Source of the DNA: Pseudoips prasinana
Lineage: Eukaryota > Arthropoda > Insecta > Lepidoptera > Nolidae
DNA: 64,000 nt
NCBI GenBank assembly: GCA_951640165.1
Contig: OX621243.1
Location: 3,100,001 to 3,164,000, forward strand
Direction: 5' to 3'
Every line of letters starts with the position of its first letter. The stretch's first letter is position 1. The position numbers were made by a program, and so were the translations under genes. Shown here piece after piece: positions 10,117-22,044 of this stretch. The notes under the pieces were generated by a model. It worked only from the letters and a program-made list of their open reading frames with translations, searched no databases and was not told the origin of the DNA.

Positions 10117-10260
10117 GCGCAAGATGGACCGATGATCTTGTGCGGGTCGCTGGAAACTGCTGGATGCGAATAGCACAAGACCGGCAATTGTGGAGATCTT
10201 TGGGGGAGGCCTTTGTCCAGCTGTGGACGTCTTTCGGCTGATATGATGATGATGATGATA
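10117..10260 (+). pseudogene. RTE-clade LINE 3' end fragment
   Basis: It reads MDR then GNCWMRIAQDRQLWRSLGEA and ends in CTGATATGATGATGATGATG, the characteristic RTE terminus. 5'-truncated. Confidence 0.75.
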
Positions 10261-10389
10261 TCCCGCGCAGATGGCAAGTCTCCATTGAGACTGGCCACCG
10301 AGGCCGGAATTCGACCTGGAAGACATTATTAATTTAATCTTTTTCCAATATCTGTTAAGGAATAATGTTATCATTATGTTACTAATATT

Positions 10390-10537
10390 ATACATGCGAA
10401 AATTGGTCAGTATGGTTACTCTTTCACGTAAAAACTAACGAACGGAGTTTGATGAGACTTCGTAATAATCCGAATTACACAAAGACTATAATTTATAAAG
10501 TTTAACGCGGGTATAACTGCGGGGCACAGCTAGTATA
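10390..10537 (-). mobile_element. CTAG-type lepidopteran repeat (Lep1/Helitron-like) fragment
   Basis: On the minus strand it begins ACTAGCTGTGCCCCGCAGTT and continues through the body of the repeat seen at 2784-3093, though diverged. Confidence 0.5.
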
Positions 10538-10547
10538 AATAAAACTT

Positions 10548-10822
10548 GAGAGGTGTCAAGGGACACCCGGATGGAACGAAGTTATTTCTTATTATTTATT
10601 ATGTACAAAAAACCTGTATACACTCAACGAAAATAATCGTCGCGACACCACACTGTTCAATGAGAAATAGAAATGAAAATATCTGGCTTGCTTTCTATAA
10701 GAGAGAGACAGAGAGAGAGAGAGACAGACAGAGAAACATGCGCACATGTGACAACTTTTCGTAAGAATTTTTTCCGTCCTTTCACATTGCGCGATAAGGA
10801 ACTTCGTTCCAATAATATGATA
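10548..10822 (+). repeat. Interspersed repeat G, second copy
   Basis: Begins ACTTGAGAGGTGTCAAGGG and follows 4210-4520, with a shorter, interrupted (GA)n tract and an internal deletion after ACATGCGCAC. Confidence 0.7.
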
Positions 10823-10867
10823 AATACAATTAAAGTAATGTATTTTGTACATTACAGAACTTACTTA

Positions 10868-11075
10868 TCGCGTGGGGCAGTGGTTACCCTAGTGTCAGAG
10901 TTGTTCAAGTTGCCTATTAGGCCCCTGACATGGATTAACGACTGTTGCTTAATGGTTACCGACCGTCAGCTTAATGTGCCCTCCGAATCACGGCGACGCT
11001 CAGAAATTAAACACTTGGCGGTCACCCATCTATGGACTGACCGCGAGCCCAGTTGCTTAACCTCGTAAATAACTT
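10868..11075 (-). mobile_element. 5S-rRNA-derived repeat (SINE3-like)
   Basis: The minus strand reads GGTTAAGCAACTGGGCTCG, then CATAGATGGGTGACCGCC. These correspond to the internal promoter A box and C box of 5S rRNA, in the right order and spacing. A non-5S body follows (GATTCGGAGGGCACATTAAG). It is too diverged and too short at its 5' side to be a working 5S gene. I recall similar repeats as common in Lepidoptera. Confidence 0.6.
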
Positions 11076-11095
11076 GCGGACCGGTGAGAGCATTT

Positions 11096-11812
11096 GGCCA
11101 TGAGCGCCTTATTATAGAACCGACGGCCACTGGGGCAGAAAGATTGTCGCTGCACAGAAGCTCCAACGAACGGTCTAAAATGAGCAACGACACGGCACCT
11201 TATGCACAACAGTAAGCTTGTGGCACAATGGCTGAAAAGTCGAAAAAGTTTCTTGAAGTGTGTGCTTCCACTTTCTGGTGAACGGTCCAAGACACGGCTC
11301 AAACTGTGGCGAGACAGTGCTTGCCTACCCATCCCATTCGTCCCTCCCGCTGATAACCTTCCGCCCGGACACAAGATGCCGTGGCCATCCTGGAAGTCCC
11401 TGAATAGACTCCGGACCCAAGTTGGTCGAAGCATGGAAAACCTGCTCAGGTGGGGATTTTTAAACATTTCCAACCTAGAGTGCAAGTGTGGTTCTGTTCC
11501 TCAAACTATGGCACATTTGTTAAAATGTCCTGCGTGCCCTAATGCCTGCACGTTACAAGATCTAATGGACGCTACTGACAACGCTCAACGCGTAGCTGAA
11601 TTCTGGGCTGACTTAATTTAGATTGTCATCGACACGCTAAGAAGAAGAAGAAGCCGTGTGGCAGACACAACGTGGACCGATGATCTTACAAGGGATCGCG
11701 GGATGCCGTTGGATGCGGGGAGCGCAAGGCCGGCAGTTGTGGAGGTCTTGGCAGAGGCCTTTCTCCAGCAGTGGACGTCTGTTGGCTGATATGATGATGA
11801 TGGTGACTTTGT
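11096..11812 (+). pseudogene. RTE-clade LINE 3' end split by another LINE
   Basis: Residues RTDGHWGRK are encoded at about 11098-11131. The element then resumes near 11655 with GTGGACCGATGATCTTAC and ends QLWRSWQRPFSSSGR-like at CTGATATGATGATGATGG. The interval between is a different LINE. Confidence 0.6.
11132..11655 (+). pseudogene. 5'-truncated LINE, C-terminal domain with (AAG)n tail
   Basis: The open frame 11202-11621 contains PWPSWKSLNRLRTQVGRSME, then a Cys/His cluster (CKCGSVPQTMAHLLKCPACP) typical of the zinc-knuckle end of I/LOA/R1-type ORF2 proteins, then a stop and (AAG)n. It has no reverse transcriptase core, so it is a truncated copy. It seems to have landed in an RTE copy. Confidence 0.6.
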
Positions 11813-11814
11813 GA

Positions 11815-12365
11815 TGATGATGATTATTGAATTATTTTAATTTCACTTTTTTACCATAGACATGTTCCTTCAGAAATGATGTTAAGACTATACATTTTCA
11901 GAGGTAAAGAAAACAAAGAGGTTTTGTCTCCATCGCTGCATAAAAGATGTAAGTAGACGGAAGAAATTAAAGGATTGCAAACGACTCATGACTTAGAACA
12001 ATTCAACAATAACCAATTTGTACATAATGTAATTTAATCTATAATGTAATGTAATGTTATCTTTGTAATGTTAAATATTTTCAAGTAATAATAATGTGAA
12101 TTTGTACACCGACAAGATCGGTAGAATATGATGATCCTACGTAAACATAAACATCTTCTATGTACTCGTATTATGACAAATAAATCTTAAAAAATAAAAT
12201 CTTTACAATACGAAAGAAACATTTTGGCTTCCTCTACAAAATTCGTCAGCTGATAGACATTTTTTGAGAAACAAATTTTTTTGTGCATATAGCAAGTTAT
12301 AGTTATACACGTTGTTCAATTTCATAGGCACATTAAGCTTGCTTAGTTTCGTCTACAGTAACAGT
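11815..12365. other. No gene seen
   Basis: AT-rich. The end near 12170-12195 (GACAAATAAATCTTA) resembles a LINE 3' terminus, but I could not place an ORF with it. Confidence 0.25.
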
Positions 12366-12368
12366 GAC

Positions 12369-12655
12369 TTTTCTGCAAAAAGAAAAATTTCTCAGCATCA
12401 GCCTGAAGTCTATAGGAGTTGGCGGTATTATATCCCCGTGTTTCGGAGAGCCCGTGAATCCGCCGGTCCTGTATCCGACCTCTTTCTGATCGTGTCGCTA
12501 GGCATCCCATCAGATCATGAGAGTGGTGGAATAGAAGGTACTCCTGTGTTTTCGCAAACACTTGTGCACTATAATATTTTCTGCGCAGATAGTTAATCTC
12601 TATTAAGATTGGCCGCCGTGGCCGAAATTCGGCTAGGAGGACAATATTAACCTTG
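12369..12655 (+). mobile_element. tRNA-related SINE, family C, head lacking
   Basis: Body with CTCAGCATCAGCCTGAAGTC, GTTGGCGGTATTAT and GGCCGCCGTGGCCGAAATTC, matching 42029-42365 on the opposite strand. The tRNA-like head of that copy is absent here. Confidence 0.7.
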
Positions 12656-13027
12656 TCTAGATTATTATAGATTTAGGTTTTATACATTTCTCTTAATATC
12701 CTGTATATTCATATTTCTATGGCCGCACGTACGCTTAGTTTTAAAACTCTTAAATAATTCATTCAAAAACAATCAAAGGCGATTAAATCCCTTATATTAA
12801 CCTCTAAAAATCCTTGGGTTGATACTTCTAAGTGAGGAATGACATTGAAGAGTCAGATGAAAGGCAAAAAGTAAATAGGTACTATGTCTGCCAATTGTGT
12901 AATTAAAGACTGCAAGTTAAGGAAGTAAGAGAGAATAATTAACTTGTACTCTATTTACTCATCAAATAATATACGTTAACTTCATACATTTTAGTAATTG
13001 ACAATATAAATTACTCAAATTGACTCA

Positions 13028-13519
13028 TTTCGGTCGCCGTAGCCTAGTTGGTAGTGCTCCTGCCTACGAAGCTGGTGGTCCTGGGTTCGAATCCCGGTAA
13101 GTGCAAATATTTGTGTGATGAGCACGAATATTTGTTTCTGAGTCATGGATCATCATCATCATCATCATTACAGCTTAAATAAGTCCACTGCTGGACAAGC
13201 CTCCCTCAAGAATCATCTTGAGGGGATATGCCATAATCGCCACGCTTGGCAGGCGGGTTGGCGATCGCAGTATGATGGTCGTAGTACTCAGAAGGAAGCT
13301 GCTTCCCGTCCTCTGGTAGATATTCCCTCGGGTCGACTTCTACGCCCCCCACGGGATGAGATGGGGTGATGATATTCTGATTCTGATATGTGTCGCCGTC
13401 ACCACACAGCATGGATGTTTTCTATGTATTTAAGTATTTATCTATCTATATAAGTATGTATATCGTCGCCTGGTACCCATAGTACAAGCTTTGCTTAGTT
13501 TGGGGCTACGATGATCTGT
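13028..13519 (+). mobile_element. tRNA-derived SINE, family A, split by a nested SINE
   Basis: The head at 13028-13110 has intact A and B boxes (GTAGCCTAGTTGGTAG; GGTTCGAATCCC). It reads to CATGGAT at 13150, is interrupted, and resumes at 13410-13519. Confidence 0.85.
13151..13409 (-). mobile_element. SINE with RTE-like 3' tail, nested
   Basis: A 259-base insertion flanked by a 7-base target duplication CATGGAT (13144-13150 and 13410-13416). The (CAT)n end and CCACTGCTGGACAAGCCTCC match the RTE tail in reverse; the body (GGATATGCCATAATCGCCAC) is shared with 17418-17645 and 46695-46922. Confidence 0.8.
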
Positions 13520-14043
13520 GAAAAAAAAAAAAGTTAAATTAGAGACAGTCTTAGATAGACGATGCTTCAGCTTCATTGCATCACACTCATGTATGTCGTG
13601 TCTTAGAGGCCAGTATTCGTTCAGACGCTGAACGATTTCCGAAAAGCAAAGATCGTCATGTTACTGTTACTTTCGACGTGGTAAGCACTGACGTTACAAC
13701 TAACGTCACCATAATACATTTTATTGCCACCGAAAGCTACCGATCGTGTTAATTTTGCTTAATTCATAAGTAAAGATGTCGGTCTAAAATTATAATTAAT
13801 ATATAATAATTTAAGGAGCCCTAAATCAGCTAGTGATTCCACGGTGCCGAAGAAGCAACCCTAATAAAGGAGTCCGCTGAGATTAGATTGCTTTACTTTA
13901 GTTTTGTTAATATTCAATTTCAAAGGAATATGTCTGGTGAAATATTACCGTAAAAGTAGACATATCAATCGATACATAAGAGAAAGTAGGCCCGTGTTCA
14001 CCTCTATACCATGATTCTAAAGCTTATCGATTTACAGATCTAG

Positions 14044-14280
14044 CATATCATCATATCAGCCAAAAGACGTCCACAGCTGGACATAGGCCTCCCCCAAAGA
14101 TCTCCACAATTACCAGTCTTGCGCTATTCGCATCCAGCAGTTTCCAGCGACCCGCACAAGATCGTCCATCTTGTAGGGGGCCTGTCCACGCTGCGTCTTC
14201 CGGTTCGTGGTCTCCACTCGAGAACCTTTCTGCCGCAACGGCCTTCGGTTCTACGAACTATGTGCCCCGCCCTAGCCCCG
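14044..14280 (-). pseudogene. RTE-clade LINE 3' end fragment
   Basis: The minus strand reads RRPLRQKGSRVE-like residues, then the RTE end GNCWMRIAQDW and ATCTTTGGGGGAGGCCT to the CATATCATCATATCAGCC terminus. 5'-truncated and frameshifted. Confidence 0.65.
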
Positions 14281-14649
14281 CCCATATATTCACAACATAA
14301 AAATTAATAGCACCCAGTGGTATAGTGGAGACCACGTAAGCCTTAATACCCTCATTCTACCTGACGATAGGTCGTGAAACGATTATCACTACCATAAACA
14401 GATTAGGCAGTATGAAAATAATTCACCCGCTATCTATATGTCGAGACTTCTTAGAGTTATGTCGAGTTTATAAATATTATGAAATCGCTTCCTATTAATA
14501 AGGCATCAGGTGAAGATAAAATATCAAACAAAATGATAATAGAAGACACAAAACAAATTGGTGGTTTAATATCAAAATAAAAACTTTTGGTGGTAAGTCA
14601 CCGATTTGTTTAGCAGCAGAACGATTTTACCGCGTACATGGCGAAAAAA

Positions 14650-15260
14650 AACGAATGAAAAAATGAAAAATGTTTATTGTGTCTCAAATAGTTACATCAG
14701 CAAATGTGAATGAAACAGCCCCAGTAAGTAATTAATAATACTTGTGTTGGGGTGGTCACGCTACTTCCCTTATTCCATACTTAACAATATTTGAGAAAGA
14801 GATGAATATAACTATTACATTAACAATAGAAAAAGGAACAAACGAAAAAATTAGAAATTAAAAATAAAAGTAAAAATACAATTACATATAATAGAATTAT
14901 TGTTTGATTGTGAGTGGATGTATGTTTGTGTGGTTATAGTAGTGTGCGAGTTTGTGTTTGTGTTATTGTATGTGTTTATCTGTTTTGTGGTGGTATGATA
15001 ATAGGAAATAAGTGTTTAAGTAAGTCTATCTAGAATATGTTCTGTTTCTTCGTATGTTAGAGATTTTAACCACTCAGTTATCACTTTTTTGCATTTGTGC
15101 GAGACCTCGTAGTGGAACTTTAGCTCACCGCTAATTTTATTGTGTATGTAGGCTGATTGAAATACATACTGGCGCCTTGCAAACTTTGTGCGAACACGTG
15201 GCGAAGCAGCTATATTCGTATTAAGTATACTAAAAATATAATAGAGAGGTAACATTCATA
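14650..15260 (-). pseudogene. CR1-like LINE, 3' end only
   Basis: The frame 15255-15016 encodes RRQYVFQSAYIHNKISGELK and ends TEWLKSLTYEETEHILDRLT, the C-terminal tail seen in CR1-like reverse transcriptases. An AATAAA-containing 3' UTR runs to about 14650. Confidence 0.6.
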
Positions 15261-15849
15261 TAACGATAATATTAAAACAACTTGCAAACGATATAGGAAT
15301 TATTGTAACTAAAACTTACTGCGAAAAAATGCTTAAGTTAACAAAAAACAGCCGTAGGAAAAGTAAACAGTCAGTGGCCCCTAAAATCAGTAAACCACTC
15401 CTCTTGTATACTTCGAGCTAGATACCTGAAATTAACCTACATACAGCTAACAACTTTTTGGTAATATTGGAAGTCATCTTGCAAGGCAGCTCACAGGTCT
15501 GCGATGAAAAAGATTTTTAAATAAATTCATCACAAACATGTAGATGTTGATCTGATATAGCAAATATAAACTTTGTTTTAACGTATCACGTCGCATTCTT
15601 TTTGCATATAGATAAATATATAATAGTTCGTTAGATTGGTAAGTTAGTTTTTTTTTTTTTACCTAATCTATTCCATGATCTATATTTCTATTCTATACTC
15701 TATCCCGTGTGAGAAAAAGAAACTAAAACATTTTTTATGTAGTCTTTTTCTAGTTCTCATTAGTTTTATTAAATTTTTGTTTTGTTATTTTTCGTATTCA
15801 AATGCTATATCATCTAAATCTGATAAACGTGACGTGGTATATATTATAT

Positions 15850-17105
15850 GAATACCGTTTTCTATTACCATCATAATTCCCATTGTGAAGAACAGGACTG
15901 GTGATATATCGGACAAGGGCAATTATCGTCCTATTTCACTGGCAACGGTAATAGCGAAGGTGTTGGACAGAGTGCTTGATTCTTGCTTAAATAACTACAT
16001 ACATCTTCATGATGCACAGTTCGGGTTTCGTCCTGGACTATCCACCGAAAGCGCAATTTTAAGTCTCAAGCATACTGTTCAATATTATTTAGATCGCAAA
16101 ACGCCGGTGTATGCCTGTTTCCTCGACCTCTCCAAGGCGTTTGACCTAGTTTCTTATGATGTGCTATGGGGAAAAATGAGAGACAGGGGTATACCGACTG
16201 AGATTTGCCGAGTTTTTCAGTATTGGTACGGAAACCAAACCAACCATGTGAAGTGGGACGGTACACTCTCTGATCCGTATAGGTTGGAGTGCGGAGTGAG
16301 GCAGGGTGGTCTCTCGTCTCCTAGGCTCTTCAACCTATACGTGAATGAGCTCGTAGCCGGACTTAGCAGCATGCGTGTCGGATGCAGCGTTGGTGGAGTT
16401 AGTGTAAACAACATCAGCTATGCAGACGATATGGTGCTCTTGGGACCGACTGTGAATTCAATTGGAGAGTTACTTAGGTTATGTGAGGCCTATGCTGACT
16501 CGCACGGTCTCCTGTATAATGTAAAAAAGTGTGAATATATGATCTTTGAGGTCGGTGGCAAGCGTCTATGGAATGGACCCGATCTACTTTTGAACGGTTC
16601 AATAATTAACAGGGTATCCACCATTAAATACCTAGGGCACTTTCTTGCTGACGACCTCAAGGACAATTTGGACATTGAGAGGGAACGGAGGGCTCTGGCG
16701 GTCCGGAGCAACATGTTGGCCCGTAGGTTTGCGCGATGTACAGACCAAGTTAAGATCACCCTGTTTAAGGCATACTGTCTGAGTCTGTACACGGGCAATC
16801 TATGGTTCAACTACAACAAGGGAACGCTAGATGTCCTCCGCGTCCAGTATAATAATGCTTTCAGAATGCTATTGAGACTGCCTCGTTACTGTAGTGCGTC
16901 GGAAATGTTTGCCCAAGCTCGTACCGACGATTTTCATGCGATTATACGCAAAAAAACAGCATCTCTTGTGCGAAGAGTGAGAGACAGTCAGAATAGCATT
17001 CTGAAAATTATAGCCGAGAACCACAAGTCGCCAATTATTTGCCGTTTTGTAAGGTTAATTGTAAATACTAACACTAGAAAATAAGTTATTTTTATGTTAC
17101 TAACA
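15850..17105 (+). pseudogene. 5'-truncated LINE reverse transcriptase, ORF largely intact
   Basis: An open frame of about 400 residues (15885-17084, open a little further upstream). RT blocks in order: KGNYRPISLATVIAKVLDR, DAQFGFRPGLSTES, CFLDLSKAFD, CGVRQGGLSSPRLFNLYVNE, ISYADDMVLLG (catalytic YADD), and YLGHFLADDL. A basic C-terminal part follows (RFARCTDQ, NNAFRMLLRLPR). No endonuclease is present. The clade is not certain; it is of the Jockey/CR1 superfamily type. The uninterrupted frame suggests a young insertion. Confidence 0.8.
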
Positions 17106-17417
17106 CTCTATGGATTTATTTGTCCGCAATAAAATTACTTTTAACAATTACTTTTAAGACAGTTAAAACAAATGTTAACATTTTAATATAAAAAAAATTC
17201 AAAAAAGAAAATCGCAAAGCTGTGAATTACATCTTATGCCAGAGACCCAAACCAACTATCGAAAGTTACGCTATATCCACCCCCAGTTCTTTTTATATGG
17301 CACCTACTGATGAAAGAGAGGTGTATATGCCCATCACTAATTTAAGACATAATTGTGCTGTTAGTATTGATGTTGTTTCCAGTAGAATTCTTACGAGTTA
17401 TGTCTTAATACTTACTC

Positions 17418-17645
17418 CCATCACCATCACCCATATCTTGTCAGCCAAAGTACGTCCACTGCTGGACAAAAGCCATCCCCCCCTCCCCCAAAGAATGGGC
17501 GGATATGCCATAATCGCCACGCTCGGCAGACGGGTTGGCGATCGCAGTTTGATGGTCATAGTTCACAGAAAAACGCTGCTGCCCGTTCTCTCGTAGGTAT
17601 TCCCTCGGAAGATTTCTAAGCCCCCACGGAATGAGATGGGGTAAT
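17418..17645 (-). mobile_element. SINE with RTE-like 3' tail
   Basis: Same body as 13151-13409 (GGATATGCCATAATCGCCAC; GGAATGAGATGGGGTAAT), with the RTE-tail end at the low coordinate. The 124-aa ORF over it is incidental. Confidence 0.7.
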
Positions 17646-17979
17646 ATAAATATATATATATAAACTGTTATGGAACTCTAGGTTTTTAAGTATTGCTAAT
17701 TAGTATTAAGTTATTGTATATGACGTTACGTTACGATAATATGACGTGTAAAACGTTATTCCTGACTTATATCAACGACCGTCAGCCATCAGCCGCAGCC
17801 CTATCAAATGGCAGATCGAACAACTTTTAATAGTGTGGTAAAGTGCTAAGAGTTTTAATATCTTACCTCTACTTCTTAAAATATACCATCTACAGATTTT
17901 CAGGGCCGTTAAATCTGTTATCAAGTATTTACTGGTGTAGTAGTAGGTAACCCCTAGCCATAAGTACACGAACGAAAAA

Positions 17980-18512
17980 AAAGCAAGCCCGGAGTTTCTT
18001 TGTGGCTTTCTTCTCCGGGTCGTCCACCTAGGTAGATAGAGAAAGCCGCAGGTTAGCTAGGGTAGGCTCCTCATCGGCGAGGATCGCTTTGGCCCCATAA
18101 CGCGTCATCGGTGATCCCGTGCAACAGATCACACCCTCTCTTAGAATTTTGTCCTTTTGCTTCAGCGGCCCCCTGAGCTGTGGCGAAAAAGGGTGGCCTC
18201 GGGTATTAGTCGTTTAATTTAAGCTACTGGTTAAGAGCCTTCTGCGCTAGCCAAATGATCATTGCCTTCAATTCTTTAATTTTAATATTGTACAACTAAA
18301 TTTCAAAATAATAGATTTGTAACTTGTTATTTATTTTAGGATTTAAGAAAATATATCTGTTAAAACAGACCGCACGGATGGACTAATTATTTTTTGTAAT
18401 GTATATACTGTATTCGACTATGTTTATGTACTGCATTGTGAACTTGACAGTACAAGTGTATGTTAATACCCAAGTGCTGAATAAATTTCATTATTTCATT
18501 TAATTTCATTTC
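17980..18512 (+). repeat. Interspersed repeat E, longest copy
   Basis: Starts GCCCGGAGTTTCTTTGTGGC, contains GATCGCTTTGGCCCCATAAC and GACCGCACGGATGGACTAAT, and ends AAGTGCTGAATAAATTTCAT with an AATAAA signal. Five copies are present, truncated to different points at their left side, so it is probably the 3' end of a retroelement. Confidence 0.7.
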
Positions 18513-18536
18513 ACGATTAATATGACAGATCAGTAA

Positions 18537-18740
18537 TAATAATATCCTGGGACATTATTTACACAAGGCCATCTGATCCCAAACTATGCAGATCTATTGA
18601 GATATGCAGATCTTGTACTATGGAAACCAGATAACTGATATATTACATATACCTATTACTTTTTTTTTGTAAATAATAAAATACATATATAATTACACCC
18701 AGACTCGAACGCGAAATTTAGCAATCTAGTAGTTTGTTCA
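18537..18740 (-). mobile_element. Diverged family-A SINE
   Basis: AATATCCTGGGACATT, CTGATCCCAAACTATGCAG and TTGTACTATGGAAACCAG follow the family-A body in order, but with many changes and an internal 20-bp duplication around GAGATATGCAGATCT. An old copy. Confidence 0.5.
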
Positions 18741-18764
18741 TCTGACAATTGTCTTATTTTCCAA

Positions 18765-19050
18765 ATAGCATAGGAAACCGAACTGCTAACTTTTCAATCT
18801 GAGCACCCCATTGTAATTTTGAGTCTAGTGGCAATCCTAGAAATACAGTCGATGGAACTAAATCTATGCCGTGTGTCACATTCGGCAGGTAATGAGAATT
18901 TGATACACTTAGTTTTCCCTGCATTTAATAAGAGATTATTTGCCGAAAACTATTTTGATATAATGCTGAGTGTTCTTCTGTGTTCTTCTTATTCACTTTA
19001 AATATAAGCAACGTATCGTCAGCGAACCAGACTTTGTCTGATCAATCAAT
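18765..19050 (-). pseudogene. LINE reverse transcriptase fragment, same family as 20428
   Basis: The minus strand reads VWFADDTLLIFKVNKK, then after a shift LVPSTVFLGLPLDSKLQWGA and QIEKLA. These line up with FADDTSLIFKVNRK and TVFLGLTLNSKLQWG in the copy at 20428-21610. Heavily deleted. Confidence 0.65.
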
Positions 19051-19054
19051 CATA

Positions 19055-20420
19055 TATAATAAAACCGTGTTTATGAATCCGTGGTTTACCACTTAGGTAT
19101 ATGACCGGTTTAGTGAGAAGTTTTGTGGTTCAGTGAGTTCCATTTGTCTACAAACTGCCACTGATATCCACATTAGCTTTATTTTGCATTTGCGTCTTAA
19201 GAGCAAGTCTGTAATTTTCAGGATGGTGATTTGAATCTAGTTTCTGTAGATTTATATAAAACACTTTATCCAACACGCTTTAAGTCGCATTTTCTTTTTT
19301 GTAACAAACAGCCTGTGATTTGACCAACTAGTAAAACATATTTTTAACGTACTATGGGATAGCACACATATGGCATACTTCTATATAAATTACCTGCTTC
19401 AGGGAAAACAGTTTCACGTAAAGCAGCTATAGCTACACAAAATTCTCTAGGCACGATCCAAGAGCGAATTGTGTTTATTTTTCTCCTATTTGTGTTGTCA
19501 CGACAAAGCGGGATGCACGGCTGTGGTTACCGTCTCCCAAATTCAATAAGGGTAAAAATTTGTAAGCAATGTTGTTGTTTTGTACAAGGGTAACACAATG
19601 CTGAGCATGAAGAGTAGATGTATCTCTCAATAGAGCCGTAGTGTCTCTCGGTGTGCTACCGAACCGCACAGTGCTCCTATTGCTGTATTAGAACGACCAC
19701 TATCCCTGAGCCGTCCATACGCAGGCTTCGGACAAAGGTCCACAAGTACCTCTATCGAATTTCTCCACTTAGGCCCATCACCGGACAGCTTGCCTGTCGG
19801 AATCCGTTTTCAAAAGCCTAATTAATGTAGTTCACTAGATATATTTTGGTGCAAAACAAAATATTATGAACGTAAGGTACGAGTCATGAATGTCACATAA
19901 TAATAAATATAAGACCACTTAGTCCCTGACTATGTGTCTATAGTCAGATTTAAACTAAATGCCACCATCTTCAAAGTCAATACCTATGGGTGAATGAGAG
20001 TGAATACCAGAGAGTGAATGAGTTAACATGGTTAAACATTAAAATTAATTTACATAGTTCAAACAGAAAATAAGGACGTTAAACCAAGGCCTCTTCAATT
20101 CATAAAACTAACTTCAATTGGCACAAGATTAGATCTCAGAAATGGGAAATCATAAATTTAATCGTCCGGCGGGTCTCGAACCAGCACCCTCTACCAATCT
20201 GGGGAGCACGTTCTTCGTTAACGTACGAACGATATAAAGTGGCTGATCAAATTTAGGATTTCCCATTTAGGAAAGTTTTGACAGTTGGATGGGGTGATGT
20301 AATGCATTGGATGATATCGTAAATAAAGTATAAGACATTGTCTTTATTACTTCAACAGTATTTTAAGGAGTTACGGTGGATTTAAAATCATGATGGCGTG
20401 TTCATACTACCAAATTAGTA
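19055..20420. other. No gene supported
   Basis: Unassigned. A tRNA-like B box (GGTTCGAGACCC on the minus strand, about 20168-20179) with GGTAGAGGGTGC beside it suggests a SINE head fragment at 20160-20230. A minus-strand stretch near 19640-19790 looks coding (KWRNSIEVLVDLCPKPAYGR) but I cannot identify it. Confidence 0.3.
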
Positions 20421-20427
20421 AAATATT

Positions 20428-21610
20428 GTGTCAATATTGGAGGCTTGGGAGGGATCACAGGATGCGCTGGGAGTTTTCTGTGATCTCTCTAAGGCTTTCG
20501 ATTGCGTTGATCATCGTACGCTCGTTGTTAAACTGAAGTACTATGGAATATCTGGTACATCTCTTGATCTTGTGATGTCCTATTTATCGGGGCGACAACA
20601 GATGGTTTCGATAGGCGGTGTCACTTCGGCACGTCATCCTGTGAAAATGGGGGTGCCCCAAGGATCTATATTGGGCCCATTTTTATTTCTAGTTTATATA
20701 AATGATCTCCCTTATCTGGTAGAGAAAGTATCAGACATAGTTTTATTCGCTGATGATACGTCGCTCATATTTAAAGTAAATAGAAAGGATAAAGATCTTG
20801 TTGAGCATAATAAAACACTCAGCCTTATATCAGAATGGTTTTCGGCAAATAATCTCTTGTTAAATGCAGGGAAAACTAAATGCATCAGGTTCTCATTGCC
20901 GAATGTGACTCAAATTATACCAACAGTTGTACTTAATGCGGAAATATTAGATTTAGTCCCATAGACCGTATTTTTAGGATTGACACTTAATTCAAAATTG
21001 CAATGGGGTCCTCAGATTGAAAAGTTAGCAGGTAAATTAAGTTCGGCTTCCTATGCTGTCTGGAAAATAAGGCAATTGTCAGATGAACAAACTGCTAGAT
21101 TAGTGTATTTCGCGTACTTTCATAGCATTATGTCGTATGGCATTCTGCTGTGGGGTTCGGCGGCTGACATAGGTACTATTTTTGTATTGCAGAAAAAAGC
21201 AGTCAGAGCCATTTATGGTTTAGGCAGTCGCGATTCTTTGCGAAATTTGTTTAAAGAAATAAATATACTTACTGTGCCATCGGAATATAATGTTTGTTAG
21301 AAACAATATTCATAAATATAAAAAGAAAAGTGAACTGCATAATATAAATACTAGGAATAAAAACAAACTAGCCATGCCAGGCTTTAGAGTAAGCAAAACT
21401 AATAAATCATTTTTAGGAAATTGTATTAGGTTTTATAACAAGCTTCCTACTCAAATTACTGATCTGCCTGACACAAGTTTTAAAACACATATTAAACGTA
21501 TACTTACGGCTAGGGGTTATTACACCACTAAAGAGTACATCGATGACAAAGACGTCTGGCTCTCACTTCCTACCTGCACATTGCTCGCTGGAGATCTTGT
21601 AGCCATATAG
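20428..21610 (+). pseudogene. Jockey-type LINE reverse transcriptase, one stop and one frameshift
   Basis: RT blocks: FCDLSKAFDCVDH, MGVPQGSILGPFLFLVYIND, VLFADDTSLIF, GKTKCIRFS, TVFLGLTLNSKLQWG, YGILLWGSA, then after a frameshift near 21295 the tail LGNCIRFYNKLPTQI. A single in-frame TAG at 20962-20964 precedes TVFLG. The N-terminal RT and endonuclease are missing. The two lesions in over 390 codons suggest a fairly recent insertion. Confidence 0.8.
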
Positions 21611-22044
21611 ACATGACTGATCTGCTGTGTTACGTGAACTATCTGTAAATGATTGCTATCATAATTATACTTAATTTAAAATTATTGACTCTGTCTCAAA
21701 ATGAATAATGTTATTGTTTCGAAGTTTTTCTTTTGTATAGTTACCTAAATATAATCTAAAATAATAAGCATTCAGACAACCGATCGAGCATATATTGTGT
21801 TTGCCTACTAAATAATTACTCTAATTGGACCAAATCCCGTGTTCATGCCCGCTTGAGTATGTTTTGCCGGACCGTTTCAACTGGGCCGTGTTGAAACCAG
21901 TAGTAGATGAATCTGCTGAGTTTGTTTCGCTGGGTCTTCTCAGTTGGGGCGCATTGGATCCGGTGGTAGCATTAAAGCGCGATAGTAAAATATTAGACTT
22001 AAACTACATAATTAAACATAATTTCTTGACAATAACTTGATACG

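Noticed and set aside
10955..11072. A functional 5S rRNA gene
   Set aside because: Only the 3' half resembles 5S, with changes, and it is joined to an unrelated body.
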